Positions 63,932 through 64,000 of a stretch of 64,000 nucleotides of DNA are shown piece after piece. The notes beneath the pieces are model-generated. The model was not told the origin of the DNA. It searched no databases and saw nothing but the letters and a program-made list of their open reading frames with translations. Every line of letters begins with the position of its first letter. Position 1 is the stretch's first letter. The translations under genes were made by a program, and so were the position numbers. Source of the DNA: Stutzerimonas stutzeri (GTDB lineage Bacteria > Pseudomonadota > Gammaproteobacteria > Pseudomonadales > Pseudomonadaceae); assembly GCF_000219605.1 (NCBI RefSeq), contig NC_015740.1, positions 868,001 to 932,000 on the forward strand. Direction: 5' to 3'.

Positions 63932-64000
63932 TCAACGCCAGCAATCCGCTGCGCTCTTGCTGCCAGTGTTACCTTTGATGCCAAGGGCATTCAAAGTCAG
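63932..64000 (-). CDS. 3' end of a type IV pilin-like gene (PilE-like), cut by window edge
   Basis: On the minus strand an open frame enters from the window edge and stops at 63932-63934. The last 22 residues end in LGIKGNTGSKSAADCWR, the style of the C-terminus of a type IV minor pilin (Gly/Thr/Ser-rich with a final Cys-Trp of the disulfide region). In P. aeruginosa the gene next to ispH is pilE, in this convergent orientation as I recall, which supports the call. Only 23 codons are visible. Confidence 0.55.
   Translation of the reverse strand: MTLNALGIKGNTGSKSAADCWR

Overview
The window is 64 kb of high-GC, densely packed gammaproteobacterial chromosome. The gene content and order fit a Pseudomonas of the stutzeri group (Stutzerimonas): colRS-inaA-dgkA, siaABCD, a nitric oxide reductase cluster beside cytochrome c peroxidase, and the block fklB / ispB / rplU-rpmA-obgE-proB-creA / rpsT / murJ-ribF-ileS-lspA-fkpB-ispH, which is the order remembered from P. 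aeruginosa. Genus placement is an inference; no rRNA or other formal marker lies in the window. I saw no tRNA, rRNA, CRISPR array, insertion sequence, prophage or frameshifted gene. No gap between genes exceeds about 280 bases.

Layout. 1-8.6 kb: an envelope-stress region. An adenylate-forming ligase and a thermostable-hemolysin-family gene read leftward, overlapping. Across the divergent gap an SdiA-regulated-domain protein, ColR/ColS, a methyltransferase, InaA, diacylglycerol kinase and an LTA-synthase-like phosphotransferase read rightward. The gap holds a perfect PmrA-type box and a ColR-like box; a second, better ColR-like box follows colS. 8.7-11.2 kb: trmA and a purine permease, separated by a stem-loop repeat. 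11.3-17.4 kb: a DJ-1/PfpI protein, then a molybdenum aldehyde oxidoreductase (PaoABC type) with its XdhC-like chaperone and MocA-like cytidylyltransferase. 17.5-25.6 kb: an acyltransferase, two tandem secreted beta-lactamase-like serine hydrolases, a MerR regulator with a probable target promoter for a carboxymuconolactone-decarboxylase-family gene, rlmG, fpr and gdhA. 25.8-29.6 kb: siaABCD, a phosphorylation switch controlling a diguanylate cyclase. 29.7-36.9 kb: ettA, glyA, a membrane methyltransferase, a PilZ protein, radA, a CopD-like protein, a BIME-like repeat, a cysteine-tailed DUF465 protein behind an ANR/FNR-type box, and mscL.

36.9-43.8 kb, all leftward: cytochrome c peroxidase (with a perfect ANR/DNR box), a cupin, an unlisted 36-residue membrane peptide, and norC-norB-norQ-norD. 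This nor cluster is atypical: NorC is about twice the usual length and carries two heme c motifs, and NorB has Met where cNOR has its second conserved Glu of the catalytic helix. 44-50.4 kb: a Lon-like protease, a UPF0114 membrane protein, a DUF6482 gene behind a long inverted repeat, an iron-sulfur photolyase overlapping a small DUF2256 gene, and fklB. 50.5-64 kb: a small gene under a likely Fur box, ispB, the ribosomal/Obg/proB run, rpsT, the murJ-to-ispH cell-envelope run, and the 3' end of a type IV pilin-like gene.

Most promising for new biology: the two-heme NorC with its adjacent membrane peptide, and the shared PmrA/ColR control region in front of an uncharacterised hemolysin-family/ligase pair.
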